In this document: positions 13,501 through 28,720 of the stretch, piece by piece
Numbering within the stretch: position 1 is the first letter of the stretch
How the letters are laid out: every line of letters starts with the position of its first letter
Assembly (NCBI RefSeq): GCF_019399895.1
Contig: NC_091869.1
Span: 434,001 to 498,000, forward strand
DNA: 64,000 nucleotides
Reading direction: 5' to 3'
Origin: Cardiocondyla obscurior
Taxonomy: Eukaryota > Arthropoda > Insecta > Hymenoptera > Formicidae
The notes under the pieces: generated by a model
Databases searched by the model: none
Told to the model about the DNA's origin: nothing
Seen by the model: only the letters and a program-made list of their open reading frames with translations
Translations under genes and position numbers: made by a program

Positions 13501-16500
13501 TTTTCTTCCGTTCGAAGTGTCCGCGTTTCAATTAGGGTGAAGCGCTTCAATCAACCACCCCTTGCTTACGAAAACTCTTGTTAATCTTCTGTACACATTT
13601 GAGGGTGGAAAAAAAGAAGCGAGCCGAGGGAAAAGGCATTATAAGGAATACACAAAGAAAACGACCTTACTAATTCGCGAACTCATTAAGCTTCGTTTTA
13701 CTTGAGCCTTTCTTTGATACCTGTCTCTCCATTTTTTCCAGCTCCTTTTTATATTCTAATTAATGTTAATTCTTAAAACTAATTTATTGCGCTTATTACA
13801 AATAAAACTCTTTTATTAAATATTCTAACTTGCAGTTTATCAAGTTAAAAATTAAAATTTATTATTTTACGTGACGTTATTGTTCATTACGGGTCAGATT
13901 TAATAGAATATATTTAAAAAAAATTATCGCTTTTTAAATAATTAATACAATGTGCATTCTCAAAAATTTATATAAATATGTCAACTTTGCATTGTAAAAT
14001 GATATCAATTTGTGTCAATGATAAAACAATATTGGGTACTCCCTACGCGTTTCCAGGCATAAACTTTTGCTATTCTCGTTTACTTAGAAACTGTCGATTA
14101 ATCAAGGTAGACAGCAATCAGGTTGATAATTAACCACATCCGAGTCTATTAACGGTAACAATAAGCAGCCGCATTATGTCTTGGCCGTCCGCTATGAGCA
14201 ATATTCCGCTGCGCGACGTAAAATATCGATTCCGTAATTCCAACCTGTGCCATTTACATTGAGCTTTACGTGATTACGGGCAGTAACAAATCGTTAGCAA
14301 CAAAATGTATTCCGCGTTACTTCAATTTGGCTGTGACTCTTTAATCTATACTTAATTATTATCACAGCCGATCGTTGGAAAGTATGAAAAATATTATTGC
14401 CTAAAATCCATGACGAGCTTTAATTGATTTTGATAACTCGCAACAACAAAATTTTTAACGCCGTCTTTTAAAAGACTTTCTTCCTTTTCCTATCGTCTTT
14501 TAACTGTCCTATTTTTACGCTTTTATCGTTCTTTCCTGAAATTTTCGAGACGTATCTCGCGATCCCGTGGCTATTACTATAGCTTTCAATTATCTTCTTT
14601 TAAAAACAGTGTTGCTTATTTGTTCGAATTGGCAACGGCACTGCTAACGGTTGTAATGCACGGACGTTGGAAAAATTCATAGCACATACTAAAGTTAAGT
14701 ACACGTCATCCGTACAAGGTACAATGCGCGATGGCTTTAAACATAAGCCGTCTTATTATGCATCTAGTACTTAAGGGAAGACGTGATGTAAAAAGTTCGA
14801 GTTACGTATTCTACATCTATTATGAATGTTGTTGTTTAAAATGCTCGAAGCGCTATGATGAATTTAAACCCGGCCATTCATATGATTATGCATAATGAAG
14901 GAGTGTAAGATTCGAAAGACAGCAGTCGTGTCTTTACACAAGTACTTTAAAACGCAAATTGCTATGAAACGCTGTGTATAAGCATATAAAAAATTACGTG
15001 TAAATTTGTAAATTATCGAATTATATAAAATATTGATGTGCTCGCTCGCGATTTTAATTCAAAAGAGATGCTTGAAATATAATTTTTTTTTTTTGTTTCT
15101 TTTTAAATTATTTTTTAAATTATAATTGTGCAACTTTAGGATTTAAAGACGTAGAAAACTGTGTGTGATTAATCTTTCTTTTTTTTATATATAGATCTAG
15201 ATAGATATGTATGTAGATATAATTCAGACTCTCTATAGAAAACAAAGTCGTTTATAATAAAAGGCTAAACTTCTTAAGATTTGAATGCAAAACTTTTATA
15301 TAGTTCGAATAAGGGGGATTTCACCCGAGGCGAACTCAGGTCTTCATGAAAATTTCTTGTGTTCGTGGACATGGGAATTCAATTAAATTCCTCTCACGAA
15401 AGTTCGTCGCGAACAAATACATCGCCATTTCTCCGGACCGAAAAGTGAAGAACTTTGAGGGAAAAAGTCGGCAAAAAGTTGACACGGCAGATTTGCCGGT
15501 CTTCAACGTCAATTTTATCGTGACGTTGTAATATCGGTAATGGTGTCGTCATCGTGCGTAACGGATTTTCGACCTCCCCCTTAATCCACGCAATTAATCA
15601 TGATCACCGCGGGCGACTATCGCTTTTTATAAAGACATTCGGAAGTTAATAGATCGTATCACGAGGTCCGCGCATTAATATTTATAATTTTACACTTCCG
15701 TTTCGCTCAAAAAGTCATCAGGACTCGCGCGGACGTTGGCGATGACGTCGCGTCGGATTAACCGGCGCATTATGCACGCTATAATGTAACACGAGTTGCT
15801 TTTATGAATAATGCATAGCCGAAGGAACAGCGGGAGCCTGTAGTGGAGCACCCACTTCAGATCAGCCAGGCAAGACAAAATTGAATCTTAAGTGTACGTT
15901 CTAAAAAGCTCCGTCAATCCACTACTCGTCGTCGACCCAGTAACGAGCACCACCTTTTTTATCTTCGTCCCTGGCAGACTCTATTACTATTAATTGTAAC
16001 GAAAGAGCCTATATCACACTCGATCGAGTATTTTTAATTTAACCCCGCGCCTTCGTGATTTACTAATTAACAGATTGCATCGAGTTTTGTATTTAAACAT
16101 AGCGTTTCTGTCTTTATTAAATTAATATATGTACGTACGTACGTACGTACGTAATGTAATAACATAGCTTGAACATATTGATATTAAAAAAAAAAAAAAA
16201 AAAAAAAAAATGAAACAAGTATTCTGCCAATTGACACCAAAATCGAAAAGAATTAATATTGAAGCTTTTTAAATGAAATATATTTGTAACTAGAAATTAA
16301 AGAAATTTAAAGTAAAGAAAATTGAGATTAATTAATAATTTTATAAGTTACATTGATGAAATTTAAATTTAATTTATTTATTACAATTTATTTCCTTGTT
16401 ATTGGCACATTCCGTGCAGAGTAATTTTCCAGCAGTTTAGAATGCCCCATCGGCGTTACATATGGAAACACATGGAACGTGGTAATAAGTTATATGTATG

Positions 16501-19500
16501 GCTCGTTTTAATGATTTTTATTGTTCTGATTGGCATCTGTCATGAGATTAATTAAAGTGCTATCCTATTATTCCGACTGCGTCAAAATTACTGTTCACAT
16601 GACAGGCAACGTTAAATGTTCAGTCTGTTTGGTTGAAAATACTCGCTCGAGCGTGCCGAATTTCTTCCTCAACGTACCAATTACATGTCACTTAATTTAT
16701 ATGCAACACATGTAAGCGCGTAATGTATGATTACGAACCGAATTTACTCACGTTGTCGTGCGAGCAGTCGGTAGCCTGTACATATTGTACCAAATCTCTC
16801 TGGCCGTGTAATTGCATGTTTAATCGCAGATTTGTTATTACTTCGCATAAACGTTAAAATTCGTGTTTGTGTGCGCGTTAGATTTTGCTCCATTTCTATT
16901 TAAAGTATTTCTAACCACAAGTTTATTAGACATGTATACCAGATACAATACGCCGATTATACAGATCGTCGCAGCGTATTAATTTTATTTTTAGACTTTT
17001 ACTTTTCTATTATGTTTTTTTTTATTTTTTAAATATTTTTTTTAATTTAATTATTTATACATTATACAATTTTTATACGTATGGATTTTTCTCCGCGATA
17101 TGTTACACTGTAATTTATGACTTAGACGGCTACTTTATCATCCCTACAGTCTCGCGATTTATTTCTTTGTAAAAATCGACTATTTTCTAGCTCGGCTCAC
17201 ACGGATTTTGCGACGTTCTGAATAATCGCTTTGTATATATAACTAAGACTTGTGCTCATGTATATACTTTGCTCTATATCAACCGCTCTTTCTGGCCCGA
17301 AATCTTATCCCGTCACAGTGAGCAAGATTAATTACGTATTATTCGTTATTCCGTCGAGCCGCGTCGATTACAGCCGGCTGGATGATTAATCGATGTGGAA
17401 ATCGAGCCCTTCTCTCTTCGTTAATAACTTGCAAAGATTCTTCGTCGCGTCTATTCGAGTTACGATTTCGCCGTCAATTCGCATTGATTAATTGGCGTCC
17501 AACAGGTACGATGATTGGCTGTAAACGCTACGGGAGCGTCGTGTTACGATCTCGATCGTTACGGAAAACTCGCGTGACGGAAACTTATCAACGGGCTCGA
17601 TCGTCTTATCGCAACGTGTTGAAATTTACTAAAAAAAAAAAAAAAAGAAAAAGAAAAAAAAAATGAATCAAGACTTTTTCACATTGACGCTAGTGACGTT
17701 AGAATAAATATCCACCGAAACTGTATCTTCGATTACTTACAAACGCAGTGGCTTACTTTCTAACGTATTTTCCGTAATGTAAATTTATTTCTTTATGTGT
17801 GTAACGTTAATGCTACCAGTTGTTACGTTTGAAAGAAATTTAATAATTTTCTAACACTGAGAACTCCCTCCCAAAATGTGACGCTGTTCCAAAATAATTG
17901 CAAACGCGCAATCGTGTTTGTTTCCTCCAAACGCGGTTAGTCGCGCGTTCGGTAAAAAACTGATGAAATTATAAGTATAGGTATACATTTAAAATATCAT
18001 TTGTGTCTTTTGTATTACGAACATGCCGATACGTTTATGAAGTGTCATGTAAAAAGTTTCTCCCTGTTGTAAGGTAAGAACTGTTAATGTACAGACCATC
18101 TCTTTTTTATTCCCGACTTTCGTTCCTTTTACCGTTGATTTCGTTGATTATTGACTATTTTCTACTTTAGCCGTTGATAGCGAGGTGTATCGTTCGAGAC
18201 ATGCACTTTTTAAATTTTCAGAGCACTTTATATCGATGTGTGCATTTAATATACGTGTTGTTATTATTATTAATTAATCGTTTCTAACAATTTTTCTAAG
18301 TGCGATCCGGAATATTTGGAATGAAGTCCAAATTCCCTGAATATCGTGGAAACACGCAAATGTATGGGTCTTGTTCTCTCATGCTGGAACACTCGTGCCG
18401 TTATTACGACGGCAATTTGACAGAAAATAATTGCGCCGAAAATCCCATTGTCCGCAAGGGCTCATTAGTTTTCCGCTTCGCCGATCGCGCGCGGAAAACC
18501 CGCGATTCGCTCGGATGCGAAATCGTCGCTATCGCATCTTCGCGCATACGCTCCGGCTCGCGTTCGGATTGTTTGATTCGTTCGAGGGGGGAGTGTGACG
18601 CATCGACGTTTGTGAGTTAATTCGTTTTCGCCGGTGATGCGCACGATATGCGCGTCACTTCGTCAATTTCCCGGCTTTCTCGGAGTTATTGGATCAGTCA
18701 AAACGCCATAAAGCTCATCGGTTTTTACGGTCGGCGGTGCGATATATATTCCTACGAAAATTGCTGAAATCGGATTTTATTACGCTCGTCGAAAGGTTGA
18801 GTAAGGAAAACCGAAGGTCGTGAAATATTTAAGTACGGCTGGCGTACATGAGAAGGGAGTATAAAAAAGAAATTACATTTTTCATCACTTATTAAAATAA
18901 GTATCAGTCCAGTACTATAAAATGCGCCTAACATTAACATTTATACAAAGTAATGCAATAAGAATAGAAATTGTTAAGAAATTGCAATGAATATGGGAAA
19001 AAAAGTTATTTCGAAGAAATCATCATTTATTTTAATTTTAATATGAAATTGTATTACGAGCACGAGAGGGTTTTTTATCTTGAATAATAAATAAGCTTTC
19101 AATGATATACTTGCAATTTAATATTTTCGACTAATTAAGGAATTTATATCGAAATGCATTTCACCAGCTAGGAAGTGGGAATTGAATAGAATTAGAATAA
19201 GTTGGAAGACATCACGCGTGACGTTGATATCATGAATTAATTTAACGTGTGCATTAAAAGTCTCTGATTGTTTTCTGTTTAAATAACAGTTATTCGTATG
19301 AAAGGCTAACGAGCAACAATTGAAAAGCATAGTAGAACATGGCACGGTAGATCTCTATTAAAGCTTCATTTCCACGTCCATCCACACACACACATACATC
19401 GATCGCGAGAGTAGATGGAAGTTTCGGAGGAGTCCGTAGAAAGCATTAGCGTAGGCGTACCTAGCGTGCAACAATGTAGTGTGTGCTTGTGGTTGTGGAT

Positions 19501-19505
19501 TTCAG
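7523..19505. other. Long intron-like or intergenic stretch
   Basis: AT-rich with poly-A/T runs (for example T run 12476-12492, A run 16186-16210) and a GTAC repeat at 16131-16152. Open frames at 12.7-13.0 kb on both strands and 18.3-18.6 kb have no recognisable domain. A small perfect hairpin (8-bp stem) lies at 13019-13037. Confidence 0.5.
16131..16210. repeat. GTAC tetranucleotide repeat and nearby A25 run
   Basis: Self-complementary (GTAC)n spans 16131-16152, about 5.5 units. A run of 25 A residues follows at 16186-16210. Confidence 0.9.
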
Positions 19506-19616
19506 CAGGCGTACAGTCAGTACATCCCGGCTACAAGGGCCCAAGTGTCCGGTGCCCAGGGTGGGCAGACGGGGGTCGCCATGGATGGCACTTACCTCGT
19601 CGAGGCCTCGTTTTGA
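19506..19616 (+). CDS. Candidate terminal exon, 36 residues to TGA
   Basis: After TTGTGGTTGTGGATTTCAG, the frame Q-A-Y-S-Q-Y-I-P-A-T-R-A-Q-V ... T-Y-L-V-E-A-S-F ends at TGA 19614-19616. Codon third positions are strongly G/C, in contrast to the A/T-rich flanks. The acceptor is a tandem CAGCAG, so the first Gln is optional. Phase 0 matches the donor at 5643, so it could follow Y-Q of the 5.49-kb exon. The joining over 14 kb is inference. Not recognised as a known family. Confidence 0.5.
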   Translation, partial: QAYSQYIPATRAQVSGAQGGQTGVAMDGTYLVEASF

Positions 19617-21480
19617 AAAGTCCCCTCGCGCACTGTAAACGACATTAAAAACCGAACCGGACCGAACAGAGAAAAAAAAATAAATAAAAATATATAAAAA
19701 AAATATAAAAAGTAGCGAATACTAAAGTAATAAGTGAAAACACGACACCGCCGTGTCACACGACGCATGAGCAATTCAATAATTGAGAAGTACATTATAG
19801 AGAATGCATGCGTCATATGTGTAACGTGCTAGAAACCCGGAGCTTTGCGAACGAGAGCTGAAACACGCTCGTCTATCGACGTAAAGCAGATGCAGTTTAG
19901 AGTAACCAAAGTGAAGGTAAAAGATTTATATATGCATATAAATACAATTTTCTCTCCGACAGAGAGATGGGAGAGAGAACGAGAAAGAAAGAAAGAGGCG
20001 GAGTAATATTGTATGTGTGATCGGGCGAGGAATTTAATACGAAGGAGATAAACAGTATAAGAGAGATTACATATATACATATATATATATTATATAAATA
20101 TATAGAGCAAAAATAATACGTATATCTGTATCTCTCTCGACTCGCCGATCGTTCGCGATCTAAGAAAATTATCGAAAAAAAAAAAAAAAAAAACCACAAA
20201 TAACACAAGCAAAGACACACACAGTCGCGCGAAATCCACAAAGTCAATCAATCAAATTCTTCTATTTCATCATTTCCGTGCCATCACCGACCCCCTACAA
20301 CGTCGACAACGATGACGACGACGACGACAACACGATGACGATCATGACGCTGCTGTTTGGACCTATCAACGATCGGCGCTGCCTCATCATCCTTCTTTCT
20401 TCATCATCGTCCACGGTGGACGAAACCGCCATCGATGACAACGACGACAACGATGTCGACGAAAACTTCGACAATCATTAAAAAAAACAACAAAAAAAAT
20501 AATAAAAAAAAAAAATCAAATTACACGAATTTGTGGCGACGAATAACGATGATCGATAATGACATTAATGTCTGAATCCATCGATTGAAAACCATGTAGA
20601 GCCTGTCCTATCAACTTACTTCGAACGAGAGCAAGGACAGAGTGGTGCTCATATACGGCGACCGTATACAGGTGCGAAAAAAGGTAAAGAAATCACGTTG
20701 GCAGAATTTAAAAAAAAAATGATGATTATGATGATGATAACGCTGATGATAAGGCTGATGAGATATCATACATATTATATGTGGTAGAGTTTATGTGTGG
20801 TATATCAAGTGTCTGGATCGCGCGCTTTCCCGTGCTCTGCCGTGACGTGAAGAACGTATCGGAATCCCCACAGCAAACCCCATTCCTTGCGGTGCTCGAT
20901 AATGCTTTTAAGAGTGATCAGTCTCTGGATTAGCTTCCTCGGTGTCCGCTTTCACCCTCGAAAAAAAAAAAAAACCTCTCTGCTCGCTGCGCTTATTTAA
21001 GGGTTCTTGCATCCCTCGGAAACTCATCGATGGGGCTGTGCATATATATTACTTACTGTGTAATTTGCTTCTTGTGGTTATGGATGTATGGCTGTTTGCT
21101 TTCAGAGGGACGGGCGGGTTTTAGAAATGCACCGACGTTTTTTAAATCAATGATTTTTTTTTTCCCTAAAGCTAATTAATTTTCGTTTCGAACATTTTAC
21201 TTCATATTTCTGAGCAACTTTTCATCATTTTTGCGGTATTTACACATACATATTAATATTAATATTTTTACATATTTTTTAAAGTACGAATTTACTTTAA
21301 TCACTTTTGCGCGATTTGAAATAGTGCTTGCTTAATTAATTTTTTTTTTTACATATTGCGAAAAATTTATATATTACTTTTCTCTTTTTTTCGGTGAAGA
21401 ACAGATACTCTGAGATGTATTTTTTATCTTTTTACAATTTTTACAACCGGTTATGTGTTTTTATTTTAATAAAATAAATA
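19617..21480 (+). other. Probable long 3' UTR of the 19.5-kb terminal exon
   Basis: Non-coding sequence rich in A runs, a GAC-type repeat (20307-20330), TA repeats near 20070-20100, a GATGAT-type repeat near 20720-20760 and an A run at 20177-20193. Several AATAAA hexamers occur, the last cluster near 21464-21480. Short open frames here come from the repeats. A strong acceptor at 21101-21110 (GTTTGCTTTCAG) opens another short phase-0 frame (R-D-G-R-V-L ..., 15 residues), which may be a further terminal exon but is weak. Confidence 0.3.
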
Positions 21481-24400
21481 CACACGTGTCTGCATTTTAT
21501 TTATCAAGGTTTTCTTATTAAATTAATAAAAAAGTCTGTTAATTGGCAAGAAAATATTTGAAGATAATCAGTAATATATAAACTAATACATTTAAATATT
21601 ATATTGTATATAATTATGTAATTTAACAACGGGAAAAATCTAACTAAATACTTATATTTTTGCTATCATAAATCGACATATTCAAACATTGAGGAAAAGT
21701 GATGACACACTTCTCTCGTTAAATATTCTAACAAATCGAGATTTTTACTTTATATACGTGAAAACTGCATTCGTTGCTGTTATTAATTTAAACAAATATT
21801 GAGGAACGATCGCATTGTTAGTTTCTGATGGAATGGATATTTTAGTATCGGAATTAGGACGCTTCACTGTTCTCGTAAAGCGTATCAAATTTCGCTAATC
21901 TGATTTTGCTGGTGAATACAAAAATTGACGCTCAGCATCAGCGCTATAATGCGTCAACTTTGCACTTTTTTTTTTTTTTACTTTGTAACGCCTCATCATC
22001 CTGTAATCTCTGCGGTCTCGTGTCCTACGACCTGCAACATTCTTGTTGCGGTTTTTCTTTTGTTTACACCACAGGCACAATACAGGAGTTGCTTGAGTGA
22101 GAAGGGTCGTAAAAGAAAAATTGCTGTTCTTTTCGAGATCATCTTTGGAATATTTTCTGCTTTTAACCGTCGGTTTTTTAGTTCGTTTTATGAAATTTGT
22201 CTAGTTAAAATAGATTTTCACACTTTTCTTTCGTTTTTTAATGAAAAAAATATACACTTATAAAAATCGTGTTAAATTTTTTCAAGCTATTTTTCAAACA
22301 TTTTCTTATATTTTTAAAAATCTAACTTCTTGAACGTGGAACTTTTTGTTAGCATACATCAATTTTCTGAAACTGGGGCAACCTTAATCATTTTGTGATT
22401 TCGAAGTAGTGCACTTCTCGTAAGTCATTCCACTATCGTTAATAAACGCTTTTATAAACGCTTGGATGTATGATAAATTAAAATCGATTTTACTTATTTA
22501 AATCTTTGTTTTGAATTAAATATTACAATTTTATTTAAAATTAAACTTTTCTCATGAGATCTTAGTATTTATTTTCTCTTTTTTTATTTTAGCCTAAACG
22601 GAAACAGCTTGGAAAAAATTTAAAGGTGCCGAGAAGTTAAGGTTTAAAGGGCCGTAAAGAAAAACACAACAGCTGCGAAATAGGCCGTTAGTTCCTCTCG
22701 CTTCTCTTTTCGTTCCCTTTCTTTAGTTTCATGACTTTTTTCGGAGGCGATTTAAAGACGTCGTCGATTGAAATAGAAGTCCCCGTCTCTTTTCAGATTT
22801 TACGGTCTGAAAAATACCTTCGGTTTTGTTGAACGCTCGTATTTTTTTCCTCTTTACGTTTCTACTACACACGTGCGACACAAAAATATTTTTTTTTATG
22901 TTTTGCAAACGACAGAGAATTGCTGTTACACCATTTGCATTTGCGGTTTGTTGTATCCGTATTTTGTCTGTTTGGTATTTTAAGAATAAATTTACATTTT
23001 GCGAATAAATACAATCCAATGCGACAAATTTACTGTGCATACTTTATAAAGTCCGTACTTTAATATTATGTCAACGTAAACATGGAATTATCCAAGAATC
23101 TATATTTAGAAATGTAAAATAAAAAGAGCCTTACTATTTAACTTTATTTAATTAACGATAATGTTAAAATTTATTCTTTTTGATTATTATAAGTTTGATA
23201 ATTACGGACACAATTTGTCGCATTAAAATTGTATTTCGAATATTACCTAACAAAAATATACTTAAATAAATATGTTTATTTTTTTTACGTTACTATTAAT
23301 TTTATTTGAAGTAATTAACGATTATGCGAAATTAGTCAATAATAAAAAAAAAATTGCATATTTATTTTGCCATTGCAGAAATATTTATTTAAAAGCATGT
23401 TATAAAACGAGCGAACCATTATTGAAGCATTTGAAATTTCGATCGGAGTACTGTGGCTTACTTGTTATTTTTCACTGTGAGATTAAAAACAAATAAATCC
23501 ATTTTATTTGTTTTTTGTAAGTAATTAAAAAAATATGCAATGTAATGGCAAATGTTATGGGATAAAAACAGATTTTCTATATTATATAACTTATTTCATT
23601 AGCTGCGGCAAGAATGCTTCATGCAAAGTAATTAGATTAAATTACAAAAATTACTATCGAAGTTAAATGTTACGCATTTATTTCAGTCGGATTTATTATC
23701 GCTCGTTCGTAGGCATGGTACGTTAACCGAATTCTCGTAAATGTCTACTAAATTTCGCATAAACTTGCCGACGCGTCAATACAGAGAATAAATTTAACCG
23801 TAAAAACAGCTTTTACGGCTGTCGTCTAAATCGAATGCATTTAAAGACGTGACGTAAAGTTTTGCTTAAACGTCTAACGTTTATCCTGTGAATCAGCTTG
23901 ATTAGATTATTAATTTGCCGTTTATAATTTTCATTCTCTAATAAATCAACAAAGCCAGTTAAACCTTGAGTTACGTCTTTCAACTTTATTATAAAAATTA
24001 AAAAAAAATTAATTTAAGCATTATTCAATTAGACGAGATTAAGTAAAAAAAATTAATAATAATTTTATTACAATTATTATATATAAAAAGTGACTAGTAA
24101 CGAAAAAAAGAAAAAAAAGGGGGTGAGAGCAAAGAATTTTACTTCGAATTTTGAAAAATTTATCGATCTATGAATATTTTAACACAAGCTCTTTTAATCC
24201 CCTTGCACACTTCTAATTAATAATACAGCGTTTACTTTTGCGCCTGCTACATAAAGAGCATTGGGTGCAACTATTAAGGAGTGCACCTGGAAATAACGCG
24301 AGCATTCCATTTAGTTTGCTTGCACTACCGCTTATCGATCGCACTTTCTACATTTGCATTTACATGCAATGTATTTGTTTCCGGCGGATTATATTGTATT

Positions 24401-27400
24401 GGTATTACCACAGATTATGCTTATATCGCGATCTAGCTAGATCTCAATTATGCAGAATGTCCACAGTATAATGTTGCCATACGAATAACTCACCTATATT
24501 CTTTATGAACATACGAAATTAATGAAAGTCTGTTTAAGAAATTGGGATTTTAATACAAAACTTTTCTTCTCTTGACACATTAATCATGAATTAAGCACAC
24601 GCGTAAAGCTGTGGTGAACAATAGAGCTAATATGCCGAAGTTCTTTGTAAAAAGAACCTTGCTCATGCCTGGCTTATATTTATAGCTGCGTAATCTCGCA
24701 TCGAAATTCGAGCCACATTGTTTCTGAATTCTTCACGACTCTCTGCTCTCGCGTATAAAGTGCAAGTATTGTCGCGTGTCGGTGCTTTTCTCCATTTTTA
24801 TATATATTTTTTTAATTTTGCTTTTTATTTATTTTTTATCTTTTTCTATGTACAAAACGGTTATGTTTTATCACGGTTTTATTCAGAATTAATTTCGGTT
24901 GGTATTGCGTCGTACCTAAAGATTCATAATGGAAGCACTTTTATGCAAATTGTACTTCTGCGTTTTGCCGCTTTAATAAGTTCGCCGAGTATTATTAGAA
25001 GAATGTGCCTCGAATATCTGTGGACGTTTATGTGCCACGAGATAAATGAGAAACGCAAATAGCTTTGTAATAAATTTTCATATTTATTTAACTTTCGATA
25101 ATCTTGTTTTCTTTTCAAATGGAAATACCGATTTATTTCGTGTTTAATTTTACGCTTTTGTCCCATATAGGGACTCGGCCGTCGCTACGCTTTCGCGTCG
25201 TCCAGTCGTCCAGAATCGAGAAATTATTTTCACAATTGCCATATGAAGTTTTAAGCGGAGTAGCAACGAGTAAATATATTTAATAATTTAAGAATTTATA
25301 TCCTTTGACCAAGAGATTGAGTCCTTAAAAGTGGAAAAAAAAGAAAAAGAAAAATCTCGCGATTAGATTTTTCATACACGTTTAGAAACGCTTTGCTCGA
25401 GCAGTTTGTTAATATTAATAATTATTTCACAATTAAGCGCTCTTATGGAATCGTTGCTTCAGATTTACAGTTAAACGAATATTTGGCCTATTTTCGAACA
25501 TGCCGTTACATAAGCGTCAGCTCGATACACGTATTCGCGCGACCTCGGGACATACGTTGCGATTTAGTGACTTATACACGCGTGCGTGCATGTAACTGCA
25601 CTGCGGTGTAACGTGTAGCCTCGCGATGATGAAGTTATCGGGACTTTGAAAGTAAAGACATTATTGGAGCGGACGCTTTTCCGTCGCGCGATTGCAAGGG
25701 ATTAATGGTCGCGCACGTGCGGTGACACGTCGACCCACGCTCCTTAAACTTGCCTCGAATTTACTGCATTGCAGTTCGCGCGAGTCTAAGACGTGCGAGC
25801 AGAACGACGCCGAATTTTTTATACCCCAGCCAGTTGATTATTTCAAATTCGTTCAACGTGGCGCGGCACGTTATGGCGCGGCGCATTTCCAATGTTATTT
25901 AATATGCAAATTACATCGGATATTGAAATATACAACGATATTTACGGTCAGCACGCGTAATGTTCTGTTCTTTGAGCGATGAATTAATGCTGTGCAAAAT
26001 AACATGTTGTTTAAATTTATGTAACTTTTGTTTTCGCGTTATACATATTTTAAATAACGAAAATCTGGAATATATAAATAGAGAGAAGCGTTTCGATCTT
26101 CAAGGGGTATATAAAAATATCCATTTTACATTTATATCGCATAGATCTTCACATGGCACGTGTCGCGTATAGTTTTCTTAATCAATTTTTAGCTCTCGTC
26201 TCTAAGAAAGTATGTATGAAATTAGCATATGAGTTTAAATAAATTATGACGTAGATATATATATGTTGGGCGTTTCAACCTCTATTTAAATGTTCTTCAG
26301 AGACAACGATGTAATATATAGATTACATTAAAAATGTACGATTGAATACGGAGTTGGAGCGTCAATCGCGTATAGCTACGTCATAGCTTCAATTTCATGG
26401 GTCTGTTACACAAATTGTATATTACACATTGCCTCTTTTGTTGCAAATTTTAAAAAATTACAAGAAAACATTTTTATTTTATTTTTATTATTATTTTTTT
26501 AATTATTATTATGTAGGATTAATTAACTCGTGCTTCTTTTTTATTTTATGGAAATTTAAAATATTTTTCTAGATACTTAAATCAAATATAAGTGAGATAT
26601 ATATTTTTTTTACGTAATTTTGTGAAAGTTTTATCCGATAGATAAAATAAGACAACGAGTTTCGCGGTAATTAATTATATTCCGCTTCATCTTCCTGTTA
26701 CCGATCGTTATCTCGGTATATTCGTGCTAGCAATTATGAAATCGATTTGCGATTACCTACGCTGCCCTATTACTAATAGGATAATGAAACATCTGAGATA
26801 AAAGCGATCTGTCGTTATTAATCACGAGAGATACAGCGTAGAAAGTCACGCCGGTGTTAAGCGCAACGTATTAACTGCGCGATTACTGCGGTAAAGTTTT
26901 GCGTACGATTAAGAGGGTCATGCTGCCAGGATGGGCTATAAACGCAACTAATAAACTACGTAAAGTATGACAATTGCTTGGTAACTGTTATGCTGCGATT
27001 ATCGGGAGTGTTCAATTTATTATGATCTGCGCTTGTAAGATGTATAAAGCACTTCGCATGCGGCTGTGAAAGGCGATTTCGACCTTCGCTCCATGATTCT
27101 ATCTTACAAAAGCCGATCCCGCGGGCGTCTGAATTTCCGAAAGTTACGATACAAGTACAACAGTTTTGCCATGATTATTTTTTGCACAAAGCAAGCTCAA
27201 AGATAAAATCACCGTGATCTTATATTCTATTTTACGAACATGATGTTTAATACATGATATATTTTGAATGAAACGCAGGCATGGTAATTAATAATTATGT
27301 ACAAGTTATACATACAACCGCATTTCAGAAATTTATCGCATGTTTTACTTCTTGAGATATACTTGAAATATATTTATATATATATAAGTTTATATCTCGC

Positions 27401-28319
27401 ACGTAATCTTTAAACAATACATTTAACATCAGATTAAAAACAGAGTTGGACTGTTAACTACAACGACAGGTTAGTTTACAGAAACTCATTTTCAATTTCA
27501 ATTTCACTTTGATTTAATCTGGTTCTATTATAGTTGTAACATAAAATACTTATACGTACATCTGTACTTTTTATATGGTCACAATATTAATTTTCAAAAT
27601 ACGAAAGTTGCAAAAAATTTTTAATTAATTACGTTAATTTATTAATTCAATCGATATACGAAGTATACGTTATTGTCGAGCCCAAAAATGAAGCAATATT
27701 CTCCTACAATGGCTTAAGCTGCGCATTTTAATTAATTTAAGCAAGACATGTGTACTGTTATTATTATATATACCAAACGAACATGCATATTTTAATGTTG
27801 GCGAAATGTCTTGAGTCTCCGTACATTGTTTCTGTCCTCTACCTTCGTATTCTACATTTAATGGAATGTGTTGTTCTTATTACTGTTGTCTTGTAATTAT
27901 TGTTATTACCCTTCTTACTGTGTGATCATTATTTGCTTCGCTACCTGGTTTCCTCTCGATTGTTTCCGCTCGTGTCTGTCGCATCGTATCGTCGCATGTT
28001 TTCTCTCTATGCACGTGTAATATTCTTTTTTTTTTTTTTTTTTTATTTCTCCCTTTACGATCTCGTCTCTCAATCTCTTTTCGCTCTTCTCGGGACAAAA
28101 ATCACCCGATATTTTTCCCGACCCTCACGTTCTCGGGAGATTAACGCGCGCCTTGCCGCGAAGATTCATTCGAAGTCGATTATTAATTCATTTAGCAGTA
28201 AAGATCTATTTTAATTCGCGTGTCATCAAAGACCTTTAAAATTGCAATGTTAATTTATATGATCAACATACCAATTTAATTGTGGAATCGCTGATTATTT
28301 TTCCCGAGGAGTATGAGGA
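21481..28319. other. Intron-like or intergenic stretch
   Basis: Strongly AT-rich, many short A and T runs. Open frames are up to about 114 codons with low-complexity Phe/Ile/Leu-rich products and no domain. No convincing exon. Confidence 0.5.
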
Positions 28320-28430
28320 GTGAAGGGAGCGAGGGAAAGAGAGAAAGAAAGAGGGAGAGAAAAAAATAGAGAGAGAGAGAGAGAAAGAAAGAGAGAAATA
28401 GAGAGAGAGAGAGAGAGGTGGGAGAGAATC
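28320..28430 (+). repeat. GA-rich purine tract
   Basis: Almost pure purine on the plus strand with runs of GAGAGA. It lies about 250 nt before the ATG at 28679. It could be a simple repeat or a GAGA-factor-type promoter element; I cannot tell which. Confidence 0.7.
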
Positions 28431-28720
28431 GACATATTTTATAATTGCTTAATTTGGATCGAAAGATTAAAAGCTAGAGAACAATTGTGTGAGAGATCGA
28501 GTAAAAGTAGCGAAAATGCAAGTATGAACGGGAAAATGGAGAGCGAGAGCGAGAGAGGCAGATGCCAGAGAAGAAAGAGATAGATGAGGTGATCGAGAGG
28601 GTGTGGAAAGCGAGAGAGAGAGAGATCAGTGGGATGTGAAAGAGTGAAGAATAAATGCGAAAGGAGAGAACGTGAAAGATGGAGAAAATTCAAACATGTC
28701 CGAAATGCCACTTGTTCCAG

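Noticed and set aside
20278..20575. Asp-rich frame of 67 codons
   Set aside because: Produced by the GAC repeat in a presumed 3' UTR; no independent coding sign.
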